Positions 33,332-41,112 of a DNA stretch of 64,000 nt are shown here, one piece after another (position 1 is the first letter of the stretch; each line of letters opens with the position of its first letter). The notes under the pieces are model-generated. The model worked only from the letters and a program-made list of their open reading frames with translations, did no database searches and was not told the DNA's origin. The stretch spans positions 204,751 to 268,750 of the forward strand of contig JAKLGA010000012.1 of NCBI GenBank assembly GCA_022710975.1, in the 5' to 3' direction. The stretch is from Myxococcota bacterium. Lineage in GTDB: Bacteria; Myxococcota; B64-G9. Made by a program: the position numbers and the translations under genes.

Positions 33332-33931
33332 TCAGGGCGCGGGGCGGCAATCGAACACGAGCTGGAGCGCGGTGTGGCCGCTGCCTCCCAGGGCGAAGGC
33401 CAGGCCGGTGGCGTCCCACGAGGCCGAGTAGATGGGCATGTGGTCCTCGTCGCAGAGCTGCAGCAGGCCGGGCGTGGTGACCTTGAACTGGCCGCCGTCG
33501 GGGCACTCGATGCCCACGTCGTAGCCCTTGCCGAACATGCGGTAGAGGCCGAGCGTGGTCTCCAGGACCCACAGCCTCGTGTCCGGCCTGCGGAAGCTCA
33601 CGCACGGGTCGCCGTCGCGGCGCAGGCTGAAGTCCCAGTCGAAGCTGGTCAGGTCCGCCTGGAGGTCGACCGGGTTGGTGAACACGATCTCCACCCCGTC
33701 GGCGTAGCTGCAGGAGGTGCCATCCGCGCTGAGCATGCCGTGCGTGCCCGCGGCCGGCGTGCAGGCCGCGGCCGCCTCCAGGCTCAGCTTCCAGCAGTTG
33801 TCGACCTGCTCGAACCACAGGCAGTCGATCTCCTCGCCCGGCAGCTCGTCCTGGCCGCCGTCGCAGCCCGCCGCCAGCAGGCCGAGCGCCGTGCAGATCG
33901 CGATCCGCAGCGTGTGGAAACCCGTGGGCAT
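33332..33931 (-). CDS. Putative lipoprotein of unknown function
   Basis: This 199-residue protein has a lipoprotein signal peptide: basic start, hydrophobic core and lipobox LAAGC with Cys near residue 23. The mature part has about eight further Cys (DCLW, NCW, ACTP, SCSY, PCVS, ECP, LCDE, DCRP), suggesting disulfides. I do not recognise the family. It converges on lpxA with a single base between stop codons. Confidence 0.75.
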   Translation of the reverse strand: MPTGFHTLRIAICTALGLLAAGCDGGQDELPGEEIDCLWFEQVDNCWKLSLEAAAACTPAAGTHGMLSADGTSCSYADGVEIVFTNPVDLQADLTSFDWDFSLRRDGDPCVSFRRPDTRLWVLETTLGLYRMFGKGYDVGIECPDGGQFKVTTPGLLQLCDEDHMPIYSASWDATGLAFALGGSGHTALQLVFDCRPAP

Positions 33932-33959
33932 GCAGTCACCTCCTCCACCCCGGCTCCGC

Positions 33960-33989
33960 AGCCTAGCACGTCCGCCGCCGGCGGGGCAG
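33960..33989 (-). promoter_or_regulatory. Possible promoter of the lipoprotein gene
   Basis: Minus strand CTGCCC (33984-33989), 18 bases, TAGGCT (33960-33965), about 30 bases before the ATG. Confidence 0.3.
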
Positions 33990-34080
33990 CCCGCCTCGTT
34001 GACAAGCCGGCCTGTTTTTGGGACACAAGCAGCAGGGAATCACCCCGGGAACCCCGCCGCGGCGCGGGGAGGGAGCCGAC

Positions 34081-35286
34081 ATGCCGAAGGAAAACGCCAT
34101 CCTCGCCCAGGCCCGCAAGTACGAGAGACAGATGGTCCGCTTCATGCGCGAGCTGATCGCCATCCCGGGCGAGAGCTGCCAGGAGCGCGCCGTGGTCCAG
34201 CGCATCAAGGCCGAAATGCACAAGGTCGGTTTCGAGCGGGTCACCATCGACAAGATGGGCAACATCCTCGGGCGCGTCGGCCGGGGCAAGCAGGTGATCG
34301 CCATGGACGCCCACGTGGACACCGTGGGCGTCGGCTCTCGCAAGGAGTGGAAGTGGGATCCCTACAAGGGCAAGCTGGCCAAGGGGGTGATCTACGGGCG
34401 GGGGGCCTCGGATCAGCGCGGCGGCATGGTCGGCATGGTCTGGGGCGTCAAGGTGATGAAGGACCTCGGGCTGCTCGAGGGGGCCACCGTCTACGTGGTG
34501 GGCAGCGTCCAGGAGGAGGACTGCGACGGGCTGTGCTGGCAGTACATCGCCAACGAGGACAAGCTCCGGCCCGACTGCGTGGTGATCACCGAGCCCACCA
34601 ACCTGAACATCTACCGCGGGCACCGCGGGCGGATGGAGATCGGGGTCACCACCCGCGGCGTCTCCTGCCACGGCTCGGCGCCCGAGCGCGGCAAGAACGC
34701 GGTCTACATGATGGCGCGGGTGGTGCGCGAGATCGAGCGGCTGAACGAACGCCTGCGCGACGACGCCTTCCTGGGCAAGGGCAGCGTGACCGTCTCCTAC
34801 ATCGACTGCAAGACCCCGTCCCTGTGCGCCGTGCCGGACGCGGCCTACATCCACCTGGACCGGCGCCTGACGCGGGGCGAGACCAAGGCCATCGCCGTGG
34901 CCGAGGTCAAGGAGGCCGTGCGCCGGGCCGGGGTGAAGGCCGAGGTCGAGGTGCTGCGCTACGACACCCCGAGCTACACCGGGCTCAGCTACCCGACCGA
35001 GAAGTACTACCCGACCTGGGTGCTCGAGGAGCGCCACCCGGTCTGCAGGGCCGCCGTGGCCGCCTACCGCGAGGCGCTGGGCGGGAAGCCGAAGGTCGAC
35101 AAGTGGACCTTCTCGACCAACGGCGTGGCCACCATGGGCATGTCCAGGATCCCCACGGTCGGGTTCGGGCCCGCGAACGAGGTCTACGCGCACTCCGTCG
35201 ACGACCAGGTGCCCGTGGAGCACCTGGTCAAGGCCGCGGCCTTCTACGCCGCGTTCCCCAGGCAGTTCGTGAAGCAGGCCCGCTAG
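34081..35286 (+). CDS. ygeY: YgeY-like M20 family peptidase/deacylase
   Basis: This 401-residue zinc hydrolase of the M20 family shows AMDAHVDTV (metal His and Asp), GRGASDQRGG (bridging Asp), the catalytic Glu pair in VQEEDCDG, EPTNLNIYRGHRG, and the final His in YAHSVDDQV. Close to E. coli YgeY, encoded beside ygeX and ygeW and linked to purine/diaminopropionate metabolism, though its substrate is not firmly known. GGAGGGAG precedes the ATG. ygeW follows by 19 bases; ygeX is absent. Confidence 0.88.
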   Translation: MPKENAILAQARKYERQMVRFMRELIAIPGESCQERAVVQRIKAEMHKVGFERVTIDKMGNILGRVGRGKQVIAMDAHVDTVGVGSRKEWKWDPYKGKLAKGVIYGRGASDQRGGMVGMVWGVKVMKDLGLLEGATVYVVGSVQEEDCDGLCWQYIANEDKLRPDCVVITEPTNLNIYRGHRGRMEIGVTTRGVSCHGSAPERGKNAVYMMARVVREIERLNERLRDDAFLGKGSVTVSYIDCKTPSLCAVPDAAYIHLDRRLTRGETKAIAVAEVKEAVRRAGVKAEVEVLRYDTPSYTGLSYPTEKYYPTWVLEERHPVCRAAVAAYREALGGKPKVDKWTFSTNGVATMGMSRIPTVGFGPANEVYAHSVDDQVPVEHLVKAAAFYAAFPRQFVKQAR

Positions 35287-35305
35287 CGGGCCCGGGAGGG
35301 TCGTC

Positions 35306-36502
35306 ATGCATTCCATCGCCTCGAAGATCGCCGCCCTCGGCCGGCTGGAGCACCGCCTGTTCGGCAAGGACTTCCTGCTGACCTTCGAGAAGAGCCCCGA
35401 CGAGCTGAAGGCCGTGGTGGAGATCGCCGAGCTGCTGAAGGCCATGCACGCGGGGAACATCGACGCGCGCTTCTTCTCCACCGGCCTGGCCATCTCCATC
35501 TTCCGCGACCAGTCCACGCGCACGCGCTTCTCCTTCGCCTCGGCCGCCAACCTGCTCGGCCTGGCGCTGCAGGAGTTCGACGAGAAGAAGAGCCAGGTGG
35601 CCCACGGCGAGACGCTGCGCGAGACGGCCAACATGATCTCGTTCCTGAGCGAGGTGATCGGCATCCGCGACGACATGTTCATCGGCAAGGGGCACACCTA
35701 CATGCAGGCGGTGGGCGCCGCGCTGGACGACGGCTTCGCGCACGGCGTGCTGCCCCAGCGCCCGGCCATCGTGAACCTCCAGTGCGACATCGACCACCCC
35801 ACCCAGTCCATGGCGGATCTGTGCCACCTCAAGCAGCACTTCGGCGGCGACTACGAGGCGCTCAGGGGCAAGAAGATCGCCATGACCTGGGCCTACTCGC
35901 CCTCCTACGGCAAGCCACTCAGCGTGCCCCAGGGCATCATCACCCTGATGACCCGCTTCGGCATGGACGTGACGCTGGCCCACCCCGAGGGCTACGACCT
36001 GCTGCCCGAGACCCTCCAGGTGGCGGAGAAGAACGCGGCCGAGAGCGGCGGGCGCTTCAGGGTCGTCAACTCCATGGCCAAGGCCTTCGAGGGCGCCCAC
36101 GTGGTCTACCCGAAGAGCTGGGCGCCGTTCCGGGTGATGCAGGAGCGCACCCGGCTGTACGAGCAGAACGACCAGAAGGGCATCGCCGAGCTGGAGAAGG
36201 ACGCGCTCGCCAACAACGCCAGGTTCAAGAAGTGGGAGTGCACCCCGGCGCTGATGGAGAAGACCAAGGGCGGCCAGGCGCTGTACATGCACTGCCTGCC
36301 GGCCGACATCTCGGGCGTCTCCTGCCAGGAGGGCGAGGTGGCCGCGGAGGTGTTCGAGAAGTACCGGCTGGACACCTACCGCGAGGCCAGCTACAAGCCC
36401 TTCGTGATCGCCGCCATGATCGTCTCCAGCCGCTTCCGCGATCCGGCCGCGCTGCTCGACCACCTGGCCCGCAAGGGCGCCCGGCACCTGGGTGCCCTCT
36501 AG
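35306..36502 (+). CDS. ygeW: YgeW-family knotted carbamoyltransferase
   Basis: This 398-residue member of the aspartate/ornithine carbamoyltransferase superfamily has the carbamoyl-phosphate loop STRTRFSF (in FRDQSTRTRFSF, about residue 73), an IDHPTQSMADL segment and HCLPAD near residue 331. Length and the N-terminal LGRLEHRLFGKDFLLTFEKS match the YgeW branch, whose substrate is still unsettled. It follows ygeY closely on the same strand, so the two likely form an operon. Confidence 0.88.
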   Translation: MHSIASKIAALGRLEHRLFGKDFLLTFEKSPDELKAVVEIAELLKAMHAGNIDARFFSTGLAISIFRDQSTRTRFSFASAANLLGLALQEFDEKKSQVAHGETLRETANMISFLSEVIGIRDDMFIGKGHTYMQAVGAALDDGFAHGVLPQRPAIVNLQCDIDHPTQSMADLCHLKQHFGGDYEALRGKKIAMTWAYSPSYGKPLSVPQGIITLMTRFGMDVTLAHPEGYDLLPETLQVAEKNAAESGGRFRVVNSMAKAFEGAHVVYPKSWAPFRVMQERTRLYEQNDQKGIAELEKDALANNARFKKWECTPALMEKTKGGQALYMHCLPADISGVSCQEGEVAAEVFEKYRLDTYREASYKPFVIAAMIVSSRFRDPAALLDHLARKGARHLGAL

Positions 36503-36532
36503 AACCCCGGCAGGAGACTGCTTCCTCGAGGT

Positions 36533-36557
36533 GCCGTGGACGGATCGAGCCCACGGC
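36533..36557 (+). other. Hairpin after ygeW
   Basis: GCCGTGG (36533-36539) pairs with CCACGGC (36551-36557) around an 11-base loop, between two convergent genes. There is no U-run, so termination is only a possibility. Confidence 0.3.
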
Positions 36558-36629
36558 CTCCGGCGCGCAAGTGCTGCGGTATGACCGTCCAGCCGCGAGA
36601 GGAGTGAAGGGCGGGATAGAGTGAAGGGG

Positions 36630-36866
36630 CTAGAGCTCGATCACGTTGCAGGTCACGGTGCGGATCACGCCCTCGATCATCTGGATCTGGGAGTAGGAGA
36701 TCTTGCTGAGGGCCACCTCGCTCTCGCCCTCCACCAGGGCCACCAGATCGAAGTGCCCGGTCACCGCCATGCAGGACTGCACGCCCTGGATGCGGTTGAT
36801 GCGCCTCTGGATGGCGGGGATGGTCCCCGCGGCGCCCTCGATGAACACATACGCCTTGGCCGACAT
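36630..36866 (-). CDS. Stand-alone Lrp/AsnC ligand-binding (RAM) domain protein, copy 2
   Basis: This 78-residue protein is only the RAM domain of Lrp/AsnC regulators: AKAYVFIEGAAGTIPAIQRR, CMAVTGHFDLVALVEG, and the final MIEGVIRTVTCNVIEL. There is no DNA-binding helix-turn-helix. Such small proteins usually form dimers or octamers that bind amino acids. It is a paralogue of the gene at 36951-37190, sharing most residues. GGGAG precedes the ATG; a longer frame from 36911 lacks a ribosome site. Confidence 0.85.
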   Translation of the reverse strand: MSAKAYVFIEGAAGTIPAIQRRINRIQGVQSCMAVTGHFDLVALVEGESEVALSKISYSQIQMIEGVIRTVTCNVIEL

Positions 36867-36950
36867 GCTCACTCTCCCGTACCCCCTGGGTTCCTGCTCC
36901 AGCCCTCCCAAGGCCGTCCGGGCCGACGCAGCCCGCGTCGCCGCCGGGGG

Positions 36951-37190
36951 CTACTCCAGATCGATCACGTTGCAGGTGATCGTCCGGATCACGCCCTCGA
37001 TCATCTGGATCTTCGAGTACGACACCTTGCCCACGGCGTTGATGTCGTCGGCCTCGACCAGCGCGATGATGTCGAACTGGCCGGTGACCGCGTGCGCCGT
37101 CCTGACGCCCTCGATGGTCCCCAGCCGCTTGAGGATGTTGGGCACCGTGCCGGCCGCCCCCTCGATCAGAATGTAGGCTTTCGCGGACAT
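36951..37190 (-). CDS. Stand-alone Lrp/AsnC ligand-binding (RAM) domain protein, copy 1
   Basis: This 79-residue RAM-only protein has AKAYILIEGAAGTVPNILKR, HAVTGQFDIIALVEADD, and IQMIEGVIRTITCNVIDLE. AGGAG lies upstream of the ATG. It is transcribed before its paralogue, 84 bases away, so the pair probably arose by tandem duplication and may form mixed oligomers. Confidence 0.87.
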   Translation of the reverse strand: MSAKAYILIEGAAGTVPNILKRLGTIEGVRTAHAVTGQFDIIALVEADDINAVGKVSYSKIQMIEGVIRTITCNVIDLE

Positions 37191-37293
37191 GCTCTCACTC
37201 CTGTGGTAGGTGAGGCGCGCGCCTCGCGCCGACGCAGGCTCATCGTAGTCCACGGCAGGCGGGCAGGCAAGGGGTTTTCGTCAGGGCATCTCG

Positions 37294-40200
37294 TCAGGGC
37301 AGGCGCACGATCAGGGCGGCGGTGTCGGCCGCATCGACCTGCCGGCAGAACTCGGCGAAGGCGGGGTGGTCGGCCGGGGCCACCCGGCCCGGGCGCACCA
37401 GCAGGCTCTTCGAGAGCAGCACGCGATCGCCGGTCTGGCTCAGGCGCTGGTGGAATTCGCCCATCGGACCGAGGAGATCCACGGCGGCCTGCGGCTCCAG
37501 GCGCGCCCCGAGCGGCAGCTTCAGGCGGACCTCGGTGCGCGTCATGGTGGCGTCGTCGAGCGCCAGGGGGGTCTGGCGCGGCCCGGGGATGATCAGGTTC
37601 TGCACGAGCTGGTAGGGGTAGAAGCCGCCGCGCAGCGCCAGGCGGCCGTCCCTGGCCCGGGCGTGGTGCGGCACCCGGAAGCGGTAGCGGATGGCCAGCG
37701 GGACCTCCGCGTCCTGGAGCGCGCCGAACTCGAAGGACTCCAGGCGCGCCCCGGGGAAGAACGCGCCCAGGCCGGTCTCCAGCACCTGGCGCTGCTGGGC
37801 CTGGCTCAGGCCGGCCAGGAGCTCGCGGTACTGCACGGCCTGGGCCGTGGCGATCACCTCCCGGCCCTCCCCGCTCAGCCCGCCGTCCGCGCCGAGCTCG
37901 AGCTCGAGCGCGATGCGCTTCTCCAGGCTCTCCGGGGGCACGGCCGGCAACCGGGTCCGCCCCGGGGCGGCCGGCCGGGCGGGCGTGCCCAGGTCGAGCG
38001 CCGGCATGCCTCCCAGGTAGGGGTAGAGCCGGTCGAAGGCGTGGAAGCGCTCGCCGGGATCGAGCCACACGGGCGCCCCGCCGCCCTCGGGCACCACCTG
38101 GACCAGCCCGGAGCCGAAGGCGCCGGGCAGCGGCAGGGCGTAGTCCACCTGGGCCTGCCCGGCCGTGCGGGCCAGCAGCACCCGCGGCTCCAGGCCCAGC
38201 GCGCGCAGCGCGGCCACGAGCAGCACCAGCCGGTTGCCCTGCCGGGCGGCCAGCACGCTGGTGGCCGGCAGCTCGAAGGACGAGGCCGGCTCGGTCTGGC
38301 GCACCTCCTCGAGCAGCCTGCGGAACAGCCGGCGCAGGCGCTCGCGCCCGCCCGCGTCCGGCGGTCCGGCGGCCGCGCGCGCCCAGCGGGCGAGCTCGTC
38401 GCTCGGCCGGGTGGCCTCCAGCAGCTCCTCCCGCCACAGCGCGCGGTGATCCTCCCAGCCCTGGCCGAAGCCGAGCTGGACGAAGGGCACCCACTCGTGG
38501 GCCGGGGCGGCGTGCGGCTCGGGCTTGAGGGCCGGCGCCCGGCGGGTCTCGAAGACCAGCACCTCGAGGCCGTCCTGGAACTCGCGCCGCGGGGCCGGCG
38601 CGCCGTGGTGGGCGTCCACCACCACGGGCGTGCCGGGCGGGACCGCCAGGCTCTGGCGCGACCACCACAGCGGCGCGTTGGCCGCGCCGAACAGGAAGGG
38701 CAGGCTCTGGTACGCCCGGCCGAAGGGGGTGCGGCCGGACAGGCCCTGGACGTAGGCCAGCTCGACGAAGTCGCCCACCTTGAGCCCGGGCAGCGACACG
38801 CTGTCCTTGCCGGGGATGACCTCGGCCTCGTGGCTGCTCCCGTCGGCGCCGAGCGTGCGCAGCCGCTCCACGTGGGCCCCCGCGGGGATGTGGCTGATCT
38901 CGCCCCACTGGTCCACCGACTCGGGCGAGCGCAGCTGGACCAGGGTGTGCACCCGCTCGAGCGCGGTGCCGTCCGCGGCCACCTCCGCCGCGGCGAAGTC
39001 GAGCACCACCACCGTGCCGCCCTCCAGCGGCGCGTCCGCCAGGTACTCGGCGATCACCTGGTGGGCGTCCAGGCGCAGATCGCCCACCAGGCGCACGCCG
39101 TCGAGCCCGTCCTGGGCGGCCAGCGCGCGGCGCAGCCCCAGGTCGGAGGGGTGGGCGCGGCTGAGCGCCCGGCGCAGGGCCAGGGCCTCGGCCGGGCGCC
39201 CGCGCCGATCGGCCAGCTCCGCCCGGCGCAGGCTGAGCTCGTCCGCCGCCGGGCTGGCGGGGCCCAGGGCGGCCTCGGCCTCGGCCAGGGCGGCCTCGGC
39301 GGCCTCCAGCTCCCCCCGCGCGAGCAGCCCGTCCAGCCAGGTCAGGTGCAGCCCGGGCCGGGTCGGATCGCGGGCCAGGCTCCGCGCGCGCCAGGCCTCC
39401 GCCCGGGCCCGCTCGCCCCGCTGGAGCCACAGCTCCGCCACCTCGGGCCCGGCCAGCCCGAGGGAGTCGAGCCGCTCGGCCAGGGCGGCCGCCGGCGCCA
39501 GGGCGTTCGAGTGCGTCAGGCGCTCGAACAGGGCGCCCAGCGCCTCCGCGTCGTCGGGCAGGCGCGCCAGGGCCTGGCGCTCCGCGGCCTCGGCCTCCGC
39601 CCCCCAGCCGAGCTTGTCCAGGATGCGGGCCCGGGCGAGCGGCCACAGGCGCGCGGAGGGGTGGCGCGCGTCCAGCGCCGCCAGCGCCTCGAGCGCCCGC
39701 TCCGGCTCGCCGTGCTCTCCGTCCAGGAGCGCCAGGTGGAAGCGGGCCATGTCGAGCTCCGGGCTCTGGCCGAGCGCGGCCTGCAGGCGCTCCCGGGCGC
39801 GCACCGCGTCGATGCCGGTGGGCATCTCCGGGTCCGCGAACAGGGCCAGCGCGTCCGCGTAGACGGCCAGGGGGAAGCGTCCGGCGCGCGCCTCGGCCTG
39901 GTGCAGCCAGGCCCGGGCGCCCTTGAGGTCGCCTCGCCGCCAGGCCGCCAGCCCCGCCAGCCAGGGGCCGAGCGCGTCGTTCGGCCGGGCGGCGGCGCCC
40001 GCCTCGAGCGAGGACCAGGGCTCGGGATCTGCGGGCAGCGGCCGCGACGGAGCGGTCCGGGGCGGCGGCGCCTCGCGCGCCGACCACCAGGCGAGCCCCG
40101 CCGGGCGGCCATCCAGCCGGCCCACCTCGACGGTGAAGCGCGCGCGGCCCTGGCGCAGGGGGGCCTTGAGCAGCAGCCGGTGCCAGCCGGCCTGGGCCTC

Positions 40201-41112
40201 GAGCGCGGCGCAGCCCTCGCGCGGCCCGTAGGCGCGGTGGGCCAGGCGCGCGAGCGTGGCGCGGCCGTCCACGGACAGCAGGTACGAGCCCGGGCTCCCG
40301 GCGCACACCGCCAGCCCGGCCGGGGCCTCGAGGCGGAAGTAGGCCTCGGCGAACAGGACGCCCGCCTCGTCCACCTCGACGAACAGATCTCCGTCCTCTG
40401 TCGCGGCCGGGTACAGGTCGAGCCCGGTGGCCGCGGCCGGCGGGCCCTGCTCGGGAGGGAAGGGCCGCTCGAGGTCCAGGATGCCGTGCCGGCCGTAGGG
40501 CAGCGCCAGGCGCCAGATCGGCACCCGCCCCAGGGCCGCGCTCGCCGCGGCGGCCTCCCGCGCGCGGCCGTGCCGGCGGGCGAGCTGGAGCAGGCACGCG
40601 CCGAGCTCCCGCGCCAGCCCGCCGGGCGCGCGCTCGAGCAGCCGGCCGGCGCGCGGCGCCACGAGCTCCCAGCCGCCCGGCAGCTCTCCGGCCGCGTCGC
40701 CGAGCAGCCGCGCCGCCAGGGCCGCCTCGGGCGCCCCGGGCGCGGCCTCGACCGCGCGCAGCAGCGCCTCGCTGGCCTCGGCCAGGCGCGCCCGGCCGGT
40801 CTCGGCCAGGGCCGCCGCCAGCCAGGCCCGGGCGGCCTCCGGGCCCGCGGGCAGCGTCTCGGCCGCCCGGGCGAGGTCGTCCAGCGCGGCGCCGAGCTCC
40901 GCCCCGTGCACCAGCCGGGCCAGGCCGCGCTCGCGGCTCGCCTCGGGCGTCCCGGCCGGGGCGGCCAGCAGCTCCGCCACCCGGGCGGGCCGGAGATCGG
41001 GTCCGGGCCCGGGCCGCAGCGCCGCGGGCGGCGGGCAGCCGGCGGCCCCCAGGGCCAGGCCCAGCAGGCAGATCCAGGCCGGGCGGCCGGGCTCAGCGCG
41101 CCTGGAGCGCAT
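37294..41112 (-). CDS. Large TPR / DUF3857 lipoprotein with inactivated transglutaminase-like domain
   Basis: This 1272-residue protein has a lipoprotein signal, LALGAAGC (Cys near 26). Long Ala/Leu/Glu-rich helical TPR-type repeats with an embedded beta domain span about 30-650. A DUF3857 domain (about 690-860: VHTLVQLRSPESVDQWGEISHIPAG) and a transglutaminase-like domain (about 900-1080) follow. Where active relatives have GDCKDK this one has RQGNRL: the Cys is lost and so is the active-site His, though VWLD remains. It starts inside the end of the next gene upstream, overlapping by 20 bases. Role unknown. Confidence 0.8.
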   Translation of the reverse strand: MRSRRAEPGRPAWICLLGLALGAAGCPPPAALRPGPGPDLRPARVAELLAAPAGTPEASRERGLARLVHGAELGAALDDLARAAETLPAGPEAARAWLAAALAETGRARLAEASEALLRAVEAAPGAPEAALAARLLGDAAGELPGGWELVAPRAGRLLERAPGGLARELGACLLQLARRHGRAREAAAASAALGRVPIWRLALPYGRHGILDLERPFPPEQGPPAAATGLDLYPAATEDGDLFVEVDEAGVLFAEAYFRLEAPAGLAVCAGSPGSYLLSVDGRATLARLAHRAYGPREGCAALEAQAGWHRLLLKAPLRQGRARFTVEVGRLDGRPAGLAWWSAREAPPPRTAPSRPLPADPEPWSSLEAGAAARPNDALGPWLAGLAAWRRGDLKGARAWLHQAEARAGRFPLAVYADALALFADPEMPTGIDAVRARERLQAALGQSPELDMARFHLALLDGEHGEPERALEALAALDARHPSARLWPLARARILDKLGWGAEAEAAERQALARLPDDAEALGALFERLTHSNALAPAAALAERLDSLGLAGPEVAELWLQRGERARAEAWRARSLARDPTRPGLHLTWLDGLLARGELEAAEAALAEAEAALGPASPAADELSLRRAELADRRGRPAEALALRRALSRAHPSDLGLRRALAAQDGLDGVRLVGDLRLDAHQVIAEYLADAPLEGGTVVVLDFAAAEVAADGTALERVHTLVQLRSPESVDQWGEISHIPAGAHVERLRTLGADGSSHEAEVIPGKDSVSLPGLKVGDFVELAYVQGLSGRTPFGRAYQSLPFLFGAANAPLWWSRQSLAVPPGTPVVVDAHHGAPAPRREFQDGLEVLVFETRRAPALKPEPHAAPAHEWVPFVQLGFGQGWEDHRALWREELLEATRPSDELARWARAAAGPPDAGGRERLRRLFRRLLEEVRQTEPASSFELPATSVLAARQGNRLVLLVAALRALGLEPRVLLARTAGQAQVDYALPLPGAFGSGLVQVVPEGGGAPVWLDPGERFHAFDRLYPYLGGMPALDLGTPARPAAPGRTRLPAVPPESLEKRIALELELGADGGLSGEGREVIATAQAVQYRELLAGLSQAQQRQVLETGLGAFFPGARLESFEFGALQDAEVPLAIRYRFRVPHHARARDGRLALRGGFYPYQLVQNLIIPGPRQTPLALDDATMTRTEVRLKLPLGARLEPQAAVDLLGPMGEFHQRLSQTGDRVLLSKSLLVRPGRVAPADHPAFAEFCRQVDAADTAALIVRLP

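Noticed and set aside
36503..36629. Possible small gene between ygeW and the RAM pair
   Set aside because: No start with a ribosome site and no conserved-looking product; only a 7-base-pair hairpin.
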